A stretch of DNA of 6,197 nucleotides from positions 1-6,197 of the forward strand of contig CAMBYA010000152.1 of NCBI GenBank assembly GCA_945872035.1, written 5' to 3'. Both the position numbers and the translations under genes were made by a program. The DNA comes from Rhizobium sp. Q54 (GTDB taxonomy: Bacteria; Pseudomonadota; Alphaproteobacteria; SMXS01). Shown one piece after another: positions 1-6,197 of the stretch (the stretch's first letter is position 1; each line of letters starts with the position of its first letter). A model generated the notes under the pieces. It ran no database searches, was not told the origin of the DNA, and saw only the letters and a list, made by a program, of their open reading frames with translations.

Positions 1-999
1 CCCATCGAAATCCATGCCCGGCTGGCCGAACTGAAGCGCGCCGGGGTCGAGCACCTGGCCATGGAGGCCTCCAGCCACGGTCTCGCCCAGCACCGCCTCG
101 ACGGCGTCCGTCTGAAGGCCGCCGCGTTCACCAACCTGACCCGCGATCACCTGGATTATCACGCCACCTACGACGACTACTTCTTCGCCAAGCTGCGCCT
201 GTTCGGCGAACTGCTGCAGCCGGGCTCGGTCGCCGTGCTGAACACCGAGACCCATGTCTATGACGAGCTGGTCGACATCTGCTGGGGTCGTGGCCTGGGC
301 ATCCTCACGGTCGGCGACGGCGGCGAACTGCGCGTCGTGTCGCGCGAACGTACCGCCCATGGCCAGGAGCTGGTCGTCGGCTTCGACGGACAACGCTTCG
401 AGATATCCCTCCCGCTGATCGGTGATTTCCAGGCTTCGAACGCTTTGGTCGCGGCTGGTCTGGTGATCGCGACCGGCGGCGACCCGGCGCAAACCATCCG
501 GTCGCTCGAAGAACTTGAGCCGGTGCCCGGCCGCCTCGATCTCGCCGGCCGTACGGCCGAGGGTGCGGCGGTTTATGTGGATTACGCCCATACGCCGGAC
601 GCGCTGGAAACCCTGCTGGAGACGCTGCGCCCCTACACCCAGGGCAGGCTGCACCTGGTGTTCGGATGCGGCGGAGACCGGGACAAGGGCAAGCGTCCGA
701 TGATGGGCGAGGTTGCCCGGCGTCTTGCCGACAGCGTGATCATCACCGACGACAATCCCCGTGGCGAGGAAGCGGCGCAGATCCGGCGCGAGATTCTCGC
801 GGCGTGTCCCGGCGCGCGAGAGGTCGCCGACCGGCAGAAGGCCATCGCCGAGGCCGTGCGCGCCCTCGGCCCGGGCGACATGCTGGCGGTCGCGGGCAAG
901 GGCCATGAACAGGGGCAGATCGTCGGCGCGACCGTGCTGCCGTTCGACGACCTGGAGGCCGCCCGCGCGGCGCTTGCCGCGGGAGGCGCCCGTGGCTGA
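1..999 (+). CDS. murE: UDP-MurNAc-L-Ala-D-Glu:meso-DAP ligase MurE (5' partial)
   Basis: This is a cytoplasmic ATP-dependent Mur ligase that adds meso-diaminopimelate to UDP-MurNAc-L-Ala-D-Glu. The frame is open from base 1, so the ATG at 61 (within AMEASSHGL) is internal and not the start. 332 residues are visible. By comparison with E. coli MurE about 160 N-terminal residues are missing, including the substrate domain and ATP P-loop. Numbered from the first visible residue, one sees MEASSHGL (21-28), TRDHLDYH (47-54) and the probable carbamylated lysine K64 in FFAKLRLF. The C-terminal domain has PVPGRLD, YVDYAHTPDALE, FGCGGDRDKGKRP, DNPR (251-254, bases 751-762) and GKGHE (299-303). DNPR is the known meso-DAP recognition motif; L-Lys-specific MurE enzymes lack it. 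The stop TGA (997-999) lies inside the start of murF. Identity is very secure; only the N-terminus is unseen. Confidence 0.97.
   Translation, partial: PIEIHARLAELKRAGVEHLAMEASSHGLAQHRLDGVRLKAAAFTNLTRDHLDYHATYDDYFFAKLRLFGELLQPGSVAVLNTETHVYDELVDICWGRGLGILTVGDGGELRVVSRERTAHGQELVVGFDGQRFEISLPLIGDFQASNALVAAGLVIATGGDPAQTIRSLEELEPVPGRLDLAGRTAEGAAVYVDYAHTPDALETLLETLRPYTQGRLHLVFGCGGDRDKGKRPMMGEVARRLADSVIITDDNPRGEEAAQIRREILAACPGAREVADRQKAIAEAVRALGPGDMLAVAGKGHEQGQIVGATVLPFDDLEAARAALAAGGARG
981..986 (+). promoter_or_regulatory. Ribosome binding site for murF
   Basis: GGGAGG lies within the last codons of murE, 5 bases before the GTG at 992. It is the reason for choosing this GTG as the murF start. The frame stays open far upstream inside murE, to 761 and beyond, but the family's N-terminal motif LWTAAQIAAATGG begins immediately after this GTG. 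Confidence 0.75.
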
Positions 1000-2413
1000 G
1001 CCGTTGTGGACCGCCGCGCAGATCGCCGCCGCGACCGGTGGAACGGCCAGTGGCGCATTCGATGTCCACGGCATCGCCATCGACAGCCGCGAGGTCAACC
1101 AGGGCGACCTGTTCGTCGCCCTGCGGGGTGACAGCCAGGATGGCCACAAATACATCGCCGCCGCGCTGCAGCGCGGTGCGTCGGGCGCCCTTGTCGAACG
1201 GGGCGTGGACATCGCACCAGGCGCGCCGGCCGTTGCCGTCGACGATTGCCTCGCCGGCCTGACCGCGTTGGGCGCGGCGTCCCGGGACCGGATCGAAGGC
1301 AAGGTGATCGGCGTCACCGGCAGCGTCGGCAAGACCGGCACCAAGACCGCCATCGCCACGGCGCTCGCCCGCAGCGGCGCGACCTATGCCAGTGAGCGCA
1401 GCTTCAACAACCATATCGGCGTGCCGCTGACCCTGGCGCGCACGCCCGCCGCGTCGCGTTACGCTGTGCTCGAGATGGGCATGAACCATGCAGGCGAGCT
1501 GCGCGCTCTGACCGGCATCGCCCGCCCCCACGTGGCCGTGGTCACCACCATCGCCGAAGTGCACATGGAGTTTTTCCCGTCGCTCGAGGCCATCGCCGAC
1601 GCCAAGGCCGAGATCTTCGAGGGCGTGCAGCCCGGCGGCGCCGTGGTACTCAATCGCGACAACGCCCAGTTCGGACGGCTCGCCGCCCGCGCCCGCGACG
1701 TCGGCGTCGACCGGGTCATCTCGTTCGGATCGGCGCAGGGTTGCGACGTTCGGGTGATCAAGGCGCGGCTGCGCGAAGATTGCAGCACAGTGAGCGCTGA
1801 CGTCATGGGTACGCTCGTCACCTTCAAGATCGGCATTCCCGGCGAGCATTGGGTGTCCAACAGCCTGGCTGTAATGGCCACCGTCGCGGCGGTCGATGGG
1901 GATCTGGGCCTTGCCGGCCTGTCGCTGGCCGAGATGCAGCCGCCGCGCGGACGCGGACGTCGTCACCGGGTGGATTTCCGGGATGCCGAACTGATGGTTA
2001 TCGACGAGAGCTATAACGCCAGCCCTGTCGCCATGCTGGCCGCGATCAAGGGCCTTGGCCAGAGCGTTCCAGGCCGCCGGGGCCGCCGGATCGCTGTCCT
2101 CGGCGACATGCGCGAACTGGGCGAGCAGGGTCCGGCGCTGCATGCAGGCCTGCGCCAGCCGCTGCGCGACGCGGGGATCGACATCGTCGTCGCCGTAGGC
2201 CCGCTGATGCAGGAGATGGCCGCGTCGCTGGGCAACACAATCCAGGCGGTCAACAGCGCCACGGCGCAGGACGCCGTGCGCCAGGTGCTCGACACCGTGA
2301 TTCCGGGCGATGTCGTCATGGTCAAGGGCTCGAACGCCATCGGGCTTTCAAAGGTCGTCGACGCGTTGCTGGCCCTCCAGGACCAGCCGGCGCTGCGCCG
2401 GGCCATGGGCTGA
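992..2413 (+). CDS. murF: UDP-MurNAc-tripeptide:D-Ala-D-Ala ligase MurF
   Basis: MurF adds the D-Ala-D-Ala dipeptide to UDP-MurNAc-tripeptide, the last cytoplasmic peptide step. From the GTG start the protein has 473 residues, a normal length for the family. The N-terminal substrate domain contains GIAIDSREVNQGDLFVALRG (27-46). The ATPase domain has the P-loop GVTGSVGKTGT (107-117), SFNNHIGVPLTLAR (137-150), EMGMNHAGEL (161-170) and VHMEFF (190-195). K205 in ADAKAEIF is the probable carbamylated lysine, by analogy with E. coli K202. The C-terminal domain has GRGRRHR, DESYNASP (338-345), LGDMRELG (370-377) and MVKGSNAIGLSKVV (443-456). The GTG start overlaps the murE stop by 8 bases and sits 5 bases after GGGAGG, so its translation is probably coupled to murE. 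All key motifs are intact. A start further upstream would add only sequence shadowing murE. Confidence 0.97.
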   Translation: MAEPLWTAAQIAAATGGTASGAFDVHGIAIDSREVNQGDLFVALRGDSQDGHKYIAAALQRGASGALVERGVDIAPGAPAVAVDDCLAGLTALGAASRDRIEGKVIGVTGSVGKTGTKTAIATALARSGATYASERSFNNHIGVPLTLARTPAASRYAVLEMGMNHAGELRALTGIARPHVAVVTTIAEVHMEFFPSLEAIADAKAEIFEGVQPGGAVVLNRDNAQFGRLAARARDVGVDRVISFGSAQGCDVRVIKARLREDCSTVSADVMGTLVTFKIGIPGEHWVSNSLAVMATVAAVDGDLGLAGLSLAEMQPPRGRGRRHRVDFRDAELMVIDESYNASPVAMLAAIKGLGQSVPGRRGRRIAVLGDMRELGEQGPALHAGLRQPLRDAGIDIVVAVGPLMQEMAASLGNTIQAVNSATAQDAVRQVLDTVIPGDVVMVKGSNAIGLSKVVDALLALQDQPALRRAMG

Positions 2414-2420
2414 AGGGGGA
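2413..2420 (+). promoter_or_regulatory. Ribosome binding site for mraY
   Basis: The purine-rich AAGGGGGA begins on the last base of the murF stop codon and ends 5 bases before the mraY ATG at 2426. It occupies most of the 12-base gap between the genes, which leaves no room for a promoter or terminator there. Confidence 0.65.
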
Positions 2421-2425
2421 AAGTC

Positions 2426-3517
2426 ATGCTGTATCATCTGCTGTATCCCCTGGCCGGCGAGATCACTGCCTTCAACGTGTTCCGCTACATCACCTTCCGC
2501 AGCGGCGGCGCGGTGCTGACGGCGCTGTTCATCTGCCTGATCTTCGGGCCGCGCATCATCAACTGGCTGCGCTCCAAGCAGGGCAAGGGGCAGCCGATCC
2601 GCGAGGATGGTCCGCAAAGCCACATCGTCACCAAGCAGGGCACGCCGACCATGGGCGGGTTCCTGATTCTGATCGGCATGGCGGTGGGGACGCTGATGTG
2701 GGCGGACCTTTCGAACAAATATGTCTGGATCTGCCTGTTCGTCACCGTGGGTTTCGGCGGTGTCGGCTTCATCGACGACTACCTGAAGGTCACCCGCCGC
2801 TCGAGCAAGGGCATCGCCGGCAAGATGAAGCTGCTGCTGCAGTTTTCGATCGCCGGGATCGCCGGCGTCTCGGTCAGCTTGCTGTCGACACCCAACCTGG
2901 CCAACGAGATCGCCGTGCCGTTCGCCAAGCAGGTGCTGATCGATCTCAGCATCTACGGCTTCGTGCCGTTCGCCATGCTGGTGATGGTCGGCGCCTCCAA
3001 CGCGGTCAACCTGACCGACGGTCTCGACGGGCTCGCCACCATGCCTGTGATTATCGCCGCCGCCACCTTCGCGCTGCTCGCCTATCTCGTCGGCTATGTC
3101 ACCTTCGCCGACTACCTGCAGATCCACTACGTGCCGGGCGCCAGCGAGCTGGCGGTGTTCCTCGCCGCGCTGATCGGCGCCTGCCTGGGGTTCCTGTGGT
3201 TCAACGCACCGCCCGCCATGGTGTTCATGGGCGACACCGGCAGCCTAGCGCTGGGCGGCGCCTTGGGCGCGGTCGCGGTGATCATCAAGCACGAGCTGGT
3301 GCTGGTCATCGTCGGCGGCCTGTTCGTGCTGGAGACGGTCTCGGTGATCGTCCAGGTGATCTCGTTCAAGACAACCGGCAAACGGGTGTTCCGCATGGCC
3401 CCGCTGCACCATCACTTCGAGCAGAAGGGCTGGGCTGAATCCACCATCGTGGTGCGGTTCTGGATCATCTCGCTGGTGCTCGCGCTCATCGGCCTCTCGA
3501 CCCTGAAGCTGAGGTAG
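2426..3517 (+). CDS. mraY: Phospho-N-acetylmuramoyl-pentapeptide transferase MraY
   Basis: MraY is an integral inner-membrane enzyme. It transfers phospho-MurNAc-pentapeptide from UDP to undecaprenyl phosphate to form lipid I. It has 363 residues, the usual length (E. coli MraY has 360), and about ten hydrophobic segments consistent with ten transmembrane helices. Visible family motifs are PTMGG (74-78), FIDDYLK (115-121, with Asp pair D117/D118), [10 protein letters not shown] (195-204), [12 protein letters not shown] (267-278, with D270) and MAPLHHHFE (324-332, with the His triad 328-330). These match the Mg-binding and catalytic positions D115/D116, D267 and H324-326 of E. coli. The ATG is preceded at 5 bases by a strong ribosome binding site. 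It starts 12 bases after murF and ends 7 bases before murD. The short cytoplasmic and periplasmic loops look normal and nothing is truncated. Confidence 0.98.
   Translation: MLYHLLYPLAGEITAFNVFRYITFRSGGAVLTALFICLIFGPRIINWLRSKQGKGQPIREDGPQSHIVTKQGTPTMGGFLILIGMAVGTLMWADLSNKYVWICLFVTVGFGGVGFIDDYLKVTRRSSKGIAGKMKLLLQFSIAGIAGVSVSLLSTPNLANEIAVPFAKQVLIDLSIYGFVPFAMLVMVGASNAVNLTDGLDGLATMPVIIAAATFALLAYLVGYVTFADYLQIHYVPGASELAVFLAALIGACLGFLWFNAPPAMVFMGDTGSLALGGALGAVAVIIKHELVLVIVGGLFVLETVSVIVQVISFKTTGKRVFRMAPLHHHFEQKGWAESTIVVRFWIISLVLALIGLSTLKLR
3511..3514 (+). promoter_or_regulatory. Weak ribosome binding site for murD
   Basis: GAGG lies in the last sense codons of mraY, just before its TAG stop and 10 bases before the murD ATG at 3525. 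It is shorter and further from the start than the other sites in the window. This suggests that murD initiation leans on ribosomes finishing mraY 7 bases upstream (inference). Confidence 0.45.
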
Positions 3518-3524
3518 CGGCACG

Positions 3525-4907
3525 ATGATCCCCGTCACCACATATCAGGACCGGGCCGTGGCCGTTTTCGGCCTCGCGCGCAGCGGCATCGCCTCGGCGC
3601 GGGCGCTGGCGGCGGGCGGCGCGGTCGTGACGGCGTGGGACGACAACCCGAAGAGCCGCGATCTGGCCGCGGCGGCCGGCGTGGCGCTGGTGCCTTCGGC
3701 CGAGCTGGACTGGAGCCGCCAGGCGGCGCTGGTTCTGAGCCCGGGCGTGCCCCTGACCCATCCGGAGCCGCACCCGATCGTCGCCTTGGCCCTGGCGGCC
3801 GGCCTGCCGATCATCGGCGACATCGACCTGTTCGCCCAGGCAGAACCCAGCCTGCCGCGCCACAGCGTGGCGGTCATCACGGGCACCAACGGCAAGTCGA
3901 CCACAACCGCGCTGCTCGCCCATCTGGTCAAGGCCTGCGGCGGCGCGTCGGTCGCCTGCGGCAATATCGGCGCGCCGATCCTCGACCTCGAGCCGCTGCC
4001 GGCAGGCGGCGTCTACGTCATCGAGATGTCGTCCTACCAGATCGATCTCACCTTCAATCTCCGGCCCGAGGTGGCGATCCTGCTCAACACCACGCCCGAT
4101 CACCTCGACCGCCACGGCGGCATGGCCAACTACGTGGCTGTGAAGCGCCGCATCTTCGACTGGCAGTCGCAGGGCGGCGCCGCGATCATCGGCGTCGATG
4201 ACGACTACGGCCACGAAGCCGCCGACCGGCTGAAGGCCGCGGGCCGCACGGTCACGCCGGTCACCGTCATGGGCCGCGCGGACGAGGGCGTCTCGGTGGA
4301 CGCTGCGGTGCTGTACGACGCAGACATCTCGTCCGATCCCGTGTTGTCGCTCGCCGGCATCGAAAGCCTGCGTGGCCGGCACAATTGGCAGAACGCCGCC
4401 GCCGCCTACGCCGCTGCCCGCGCGCTGGGTTTCGCGCCCGCGGCCATCAAGGCCGGGCTGCGCAGCTTCCCCGGCCTGGCGCACCGCCTGGAATATGTGG
4501 GCACCGTGGGCGGCGTCCGCTTTATCAACGATTCGAAGGCGACCAACGCCGACGCGACCCAGCACGCGCTCGCGGCCTTCCCCAAGGTTCACTGGGTCGC
4601 CGGCGGCAAGGCCAAGGATGGCGGCATCGACAGCCTCAAGCCGCTGTTCGGTCGCATCGAGCGCGCTTACCTGATCGGCGAGGCCGAGGATGCCTTTGCC
4701 GAAATCCTGGACGACGCCGACGTCGATTACGAGCGCTGCGGCACCATGGACCGGGCCGTCGCCGCCGCCTCGCGCCATGCCGGCGTGGGCGAGGTGGTGC
4801 TGCTGTCACCGGCCTGCGCCTCGTTCGACCAGTATCCGAATTTCGAAGTGCGCGGCGATCACTTCCGCGCGCTCGTCGCCGCGCTCGCCTCGGAGGCCTC
4901 CGCATGA
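3525..4907 (+). CDS. murD: UDP-MurNAc-L-Ala:D-Glu ligase MurD
   Basis: MurD is a cytoplasmic ATP-dependent ligase that adds D-glutamate to UDP-MurNAc-L-Ala, the step before MurE. It has 460 residues, close to the family norm (E. coli MurD has 438). The N-terminal Rossmann-like domain begins [14 protein letters not shown] (12-25) and includes [10 protein letters not shown] (71-80). The ATPase domain has the P-loop [11 protein letters not shown] (118-128), GNIGAP (146-151), IEMSSYQ (166-172), [10 protein letters not shown] (188-197) and K207 in AVKRRIF, the probable carbamylated lysine equivalent to E. coli K198. The motif RGRHNWQN (283-290) precedes the C-terminal domain, which has INDSKATN (334-341), GGKAKDGG (360-367) and [19 protein letters not shown] (426-444). 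The ATG at 3525 puts the Rossmann motif at its expected place. The gene starts 7 bases after mraY, and its TGA overlaps the ftsW ATG. Confidence 0.98.
   Translation: MIPVTTYQDRAVAVFGLARSGIASARALAAGGAVVTAWDDNPKSRDLAAAAGVALVPSAELDWSRQAALVLSPGVPLTHPEPHPIVALALAAGLPIIGDIDLFAQAEPSLPRHSVAVITGTNGKSTTTALLAHLVKACGGASVACGNIGAPILDLEPLPAGGVYVIEMSSYQIDLTFNLRPEVAILLNTTPDHLDRHGGMANYVAVKRRIFDWQSQGGAAIIGVDDDYGHEAADRLKAAGRTVTPVTVMGRADEGVSVDAAVLYDADISSDPVLSLAGIESLRGRHNWQNAAAAYAAARALGFAPAAIKAGLRSFPGLAHRLEYVGTVGGVRFINDSKATNADATQHALAAFPKVHWVAGGKAKDGGIDSLKPLFGRIERAYLIGEAEDAFAEILDDADVDYERCGTMDRAVAAASRHAGVGEVVLLSPACASFDQYPNFEVRGDHFRALVAALASEASA
4891..4902 (+). promoter_or_regulatory. ftsW ribosome binding site inside a 12-base palindrome
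   Basis: GGAGG (4892-4896) is the ribosome binding site for ftsW, 7 bases before the ATG at 4904. It forms the left arm of the perfect palindrome CGGAGGCCTCCG (4891-4902), so the right arm CCTCC is an exact anti-Shine-Dalgarno sequence. A competing pairing with GCCTC upstream (4887-4891) is also possible. Either fold could hide the site until a ribosome translating the end of murD opens it. The palindrome is directly visible; any regulatory role is inference. The codons also encode an ordinary Ala/Ser/Glu-rich MurD tail. Confidence 0.6.
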
Positions 4908-6037
4908 TGACCTTCGGCCGCACCGACAACAGCATCGTCAGCCGCTGGTGGTGGACCGTGGACCGCTGGCTGCTGTCGGCGATCCTGCTGCTGATGGCGG
5001 CGGGCGTCCTGTTCGCCATGGCAGCGAGCCCGCCCAAGGCGCTGGGCCTGGGCCTCCCCGCGTTCCACTTCGTGATGCGCCAGCTCTATTTCATCCCGGT
5101 CGCACTGGCGCTGCTGGTCGGCTTCTCGTTGCTGACGCCGGTGACCACCAGGCGGATCGCCATCGTGCTGTTCGGCGTCTTCTACCTGTGCACCATGGCG
5201 ACCCTGATATTCGCCCCCGAGATCAAGGGCTCGCAGCGCTGGCTGTTCGTCGGCGGCATGGCGATCCAGCCCTCCGAGTTCCTCAAGCCGGTGTTCATCG
5301 TCACCAGCGCCTGGATGTTCGCCCAGACCAAGCGGAAGGAAGGCTTTCCCGGCACGGCCATCGCCATCCTGCTGTGCTGCATCGTCATGGGCACGCTGCT
5401 GCTGCAGCCCGATTTCGGCCAGACGATCCTGACCTTCGTGGTGTGGGGGGCGCAGTTCTTCCTCGCCGGCCTGCCGATTTTCATGATTTGCGTGCTCGCG
5501 GTCTGCGGCGTGGCCGCAGTGATCGGCGCCTACCTGTTGCTGCCGCACGTGGCCAGCCGCATCGACCGCTTTCTCGATCCGGCGTCAGGCGACACCTATC
5601 AGGTCAGCACGGCCATGGACGCGTTCACCGCCGGCGGCTTCCTCGGGCGCGGTCCGGGCGAAGGCGTGGTCAAGCGTATCCTGCCCGACGCCCACACCGA
5701 CTTCATCTTCGCGGTCATCGGCGAGGAGTTCGGACTGATCGCCTGCCTGATCATCGTCATGGTATTCGCCTTCGTCGTGATGCGCGGCTTCCTCAAGGTG
5801 ATGCACGAGGAGGATCCGTTCCTGTTCCTGGCCAGCGCCGGCCTGACGATCCTGTTCGGTCTGCAGGCGATCATCAACATCTGTGTGAACATCCAGCTGA
5901 TGCCCGCCAAGGGCATGACCCTGCCCTTCGTGTCCTATGGCGGCTCGTCGCTGCTCTCCATGGCCATCACCATGGGCATGCTGCTGTGCTTCACCCGCCG
6001 CAACCATTACGGCGCTGTGGGGAGGCCGTCGCGATGA
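4904..6037 (+). CDS. ftsW: Septal peptidoglycan glycosyltransferase FtsW (SEDS family)
   Basis: FtsW is an inner-membrane SEDS protein that polymerises lipid II at the septum with a class B penicillin-binding protein. It has 377 residues: a short cytoplasmic N-terminus (1-20), then about ten hydrophobic segments with a large periplasmic loop at roughly 215-265. Family motifs are [19 protein letters not shown] (108-126), LQPDFGQT (167-174), RIDRFLDP (219-226), DTYQVSTAM (230-238), [18 protein letters not shown] (260-277, where D266 is the probable catalytic aspartate of SEDS enzymes) and [18 protein letters not shown] (332-349). Its place between murD and murG favours FtsW over the paralogues RodA and SpoVE. 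The start is ATG 4904, 7 bases after GGAGG and overlapping the murD stop as ATGA. The adjacent ATG at 4907 is an alternative one residue shorter. The open frame upstream of 4904 is a shadow of murD. Confidence 0.96.
   Translation: MMTFGRTDNSIVSRWWWTVDRWLLSAILLLMAAGVLFAMAASPPKALGLGLPAFHFVMRQLYFIPVALALLVGFSLLTPVTTRRIAIVLFGVFYLCTMATLIFAPEIKGSQRWLFVGGMAIQPSEFLKPVFIVTSAWMFAQTKRKEGFPGTAIAILLCCIVMGTLLLQPDFGQTILTFVVWGAQFFLAGLPIFMICVLAVCGVAAVIGAYLLLPHVASRIDRFLDPASGDTYQVSTAMDAFTAGGFLGRGPGEGVVKRILPDAHTDFIFAVIGEEFGLIACLIIVMVFAFVVMRGFLKVMHEEDPFLFLASAGLTILFGLQAIINICVNIQLMPAKGMTLPFVSYGGSSLLSMAITMGMLLCFTRRNHYGAVGRPSR
6019..6025 (+). promoter_or_regulatory. Ribosome binding site for murG
   Basis: GGGGAGG lies in the final codons of ftsW, 8 bases before the murG ATG at 6034. 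It is a strong match at good spacing. It supports the ATGA overlap start, in which ftsW ends at 6037. Confidence 0.7.
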
Positions 6038-6197
6038 TCGCACGTCCTCCGCGCATCGTCCTCGCCGCCGGCGGAACCGGCGGCCACATGTTCCCGGCCG
6101 AGGCTTTGGCGCGTGAGCTGATCGCGCGCGGCTGGCGCGTGGTGCTGGCGACCGATCATCGCGGCGAGCAATACGCCCACGCCTTCCCGGCCGAGGA
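6034..6197 (+). CDS. murG: UDP-GlcNAc:lipid I GlcNAc transferase MurG (3' partial)
   Basis: MurG is a membrane-associated GT-B glycosyltransferase on the cytoplasmic face that adds GlcNAc to lipid I to make lipid II. Only the first 54 codons are in the window. They begin [20 protein letters not shown] and contain the diagnostic N-terminal glycine-rich loop [12 protein letters not shown] (11-22), which joins the first strand and helix of the N-terminal Rossmann domain. The segment [17 protein letters not shown] follows, as in other MurG proteins. The ATG overlaps the ftsW stop (ATGA, 6034-6037) and is 8 bases after GGGGAGG. The gene runs off the end of the window; the UDP-GlcNAc-binding C-terminal half is not seen. 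The GGTGGH loop and position after ftsW make the identity secure. Confidence 0.95.
   Translation, partial: MIARPPRIVLAAGGTGGHMFPAEALARELIARGWRVVLATDHRGEQYAHAFPAE

Noticed and set aside
761..991. Possible 77-codon N-terminal extension of murF into murE.
   Set aside because: The extension is Arg-rich out-of-frame murE sequence. The GTG at 992 has a good ribosome binding site and places the first MurF motif at the normal distance from the N-terminus.
743..2143. A 466-codon open frame on the - strand, antisense to murE and murF.
   Set aside because: It is a product of strong G/C third-position bias opposite real genes. It is low in complexity, rich in Arg/Gly/Ala/Asp/His, has no recognisable domain, and lies wholly over intact, well-conserved genes.
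2414..2425. Search for a promoter or terminator in the largest intergenic gap.
   Set aside because: The gap is only 12 bases and is mostly the mraY ribosome binding site. There is no inverted repeat with a T run and no recognisable -35/-10 pair.
3486..4778. A 430-codon open frame on the - strand, antisense to murD.
   Set aside because: It has the same GC-rich shadow character, with long runs of Arg, Gly, Ala and Asp and no family motif. The + strand carries a complete MurD with every expected motif.
4385..4903. Possible 173-codon N-terminal extension of ftsW, or a MurD-FtsW fusion.
   Set aside because: It is out of frame with murD, Arg-rich and without similarity to any FtsW domain. The ATG at 4904 has a Shine-Dalgarno site and gives a normal FtsW length.
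4859..5548. A 229-codon open frame on the - strand, antisense to ftsW and very rich in Gln, His, Glu and Asp.
   Set aside because: This composition is what results when codons for a hydrophobic membrane protein are read in antisense. The sense strand encodes an intact FtsW.

Overview
This is a high-GC stretch of a bacterial division and cell wall (dcw) cluster. All genes are on the + strand, in the order murE (5' end cut off), murF, mraY, murD, ftsW, murG (3' end cut off). Gene order, high GC and protein style suggest an alphaproteobacterium. Examples are the MurF P-loop GSVGKTGTK, the Mur[10 protein letters not shown] segment and a short FtsW of 377 residues. A Rhodospirillales-like member is my guess from general resemblance only. 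The DNPR motif in MurE indicates meso-diaminopimelate peptidoglycan, as in Gram-negative bacteria.

Layout: bases 1-999 are the C-terminal two thirds of murE. murF (992-2413) starts at a GTG inside the end of murE. mraY (2426-3517) follows after 12 bases and murD (3525-4907) after 7 bases. ftsW (4904-6037) and murG (from 6034) each overlap the gene before them through an ATGA start/stop junction. No intergenic gap exceeds 12 bases. There is no room for a separate promoter or terminator between genes, and I see no RNA genes, mobile elements, CRISPR arrays or foreign-looking DNA. The block is probably transcribed as part of one long operon whose promoter lies upstream of the window.

The genes encode successive steps of one pathway. 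MurD adds D-Glu, MurE adds meso-DAP and MurF adds D-Ala-D-Ala to the UDP-MurNAc peptide in the cytoplasm. MraY transfers phospho-MurNAc-pentapeptide to undecaprenyl phosphate to make lipid I, and MurG adds GlcNAc to give lipid II. FtsW, a SEDS glycosyltransferase, polymerises lipid II at the division septum with its class B PBP partner, which is not in this window.

I looked for an undescribed system and found none: the window is fully explained by canonical housekeeping genes with intact motifs. The few points worth a second look concern translational coupling at gene junctions, above all a perfect palindrome that contains the ftsW ribosome binding site.
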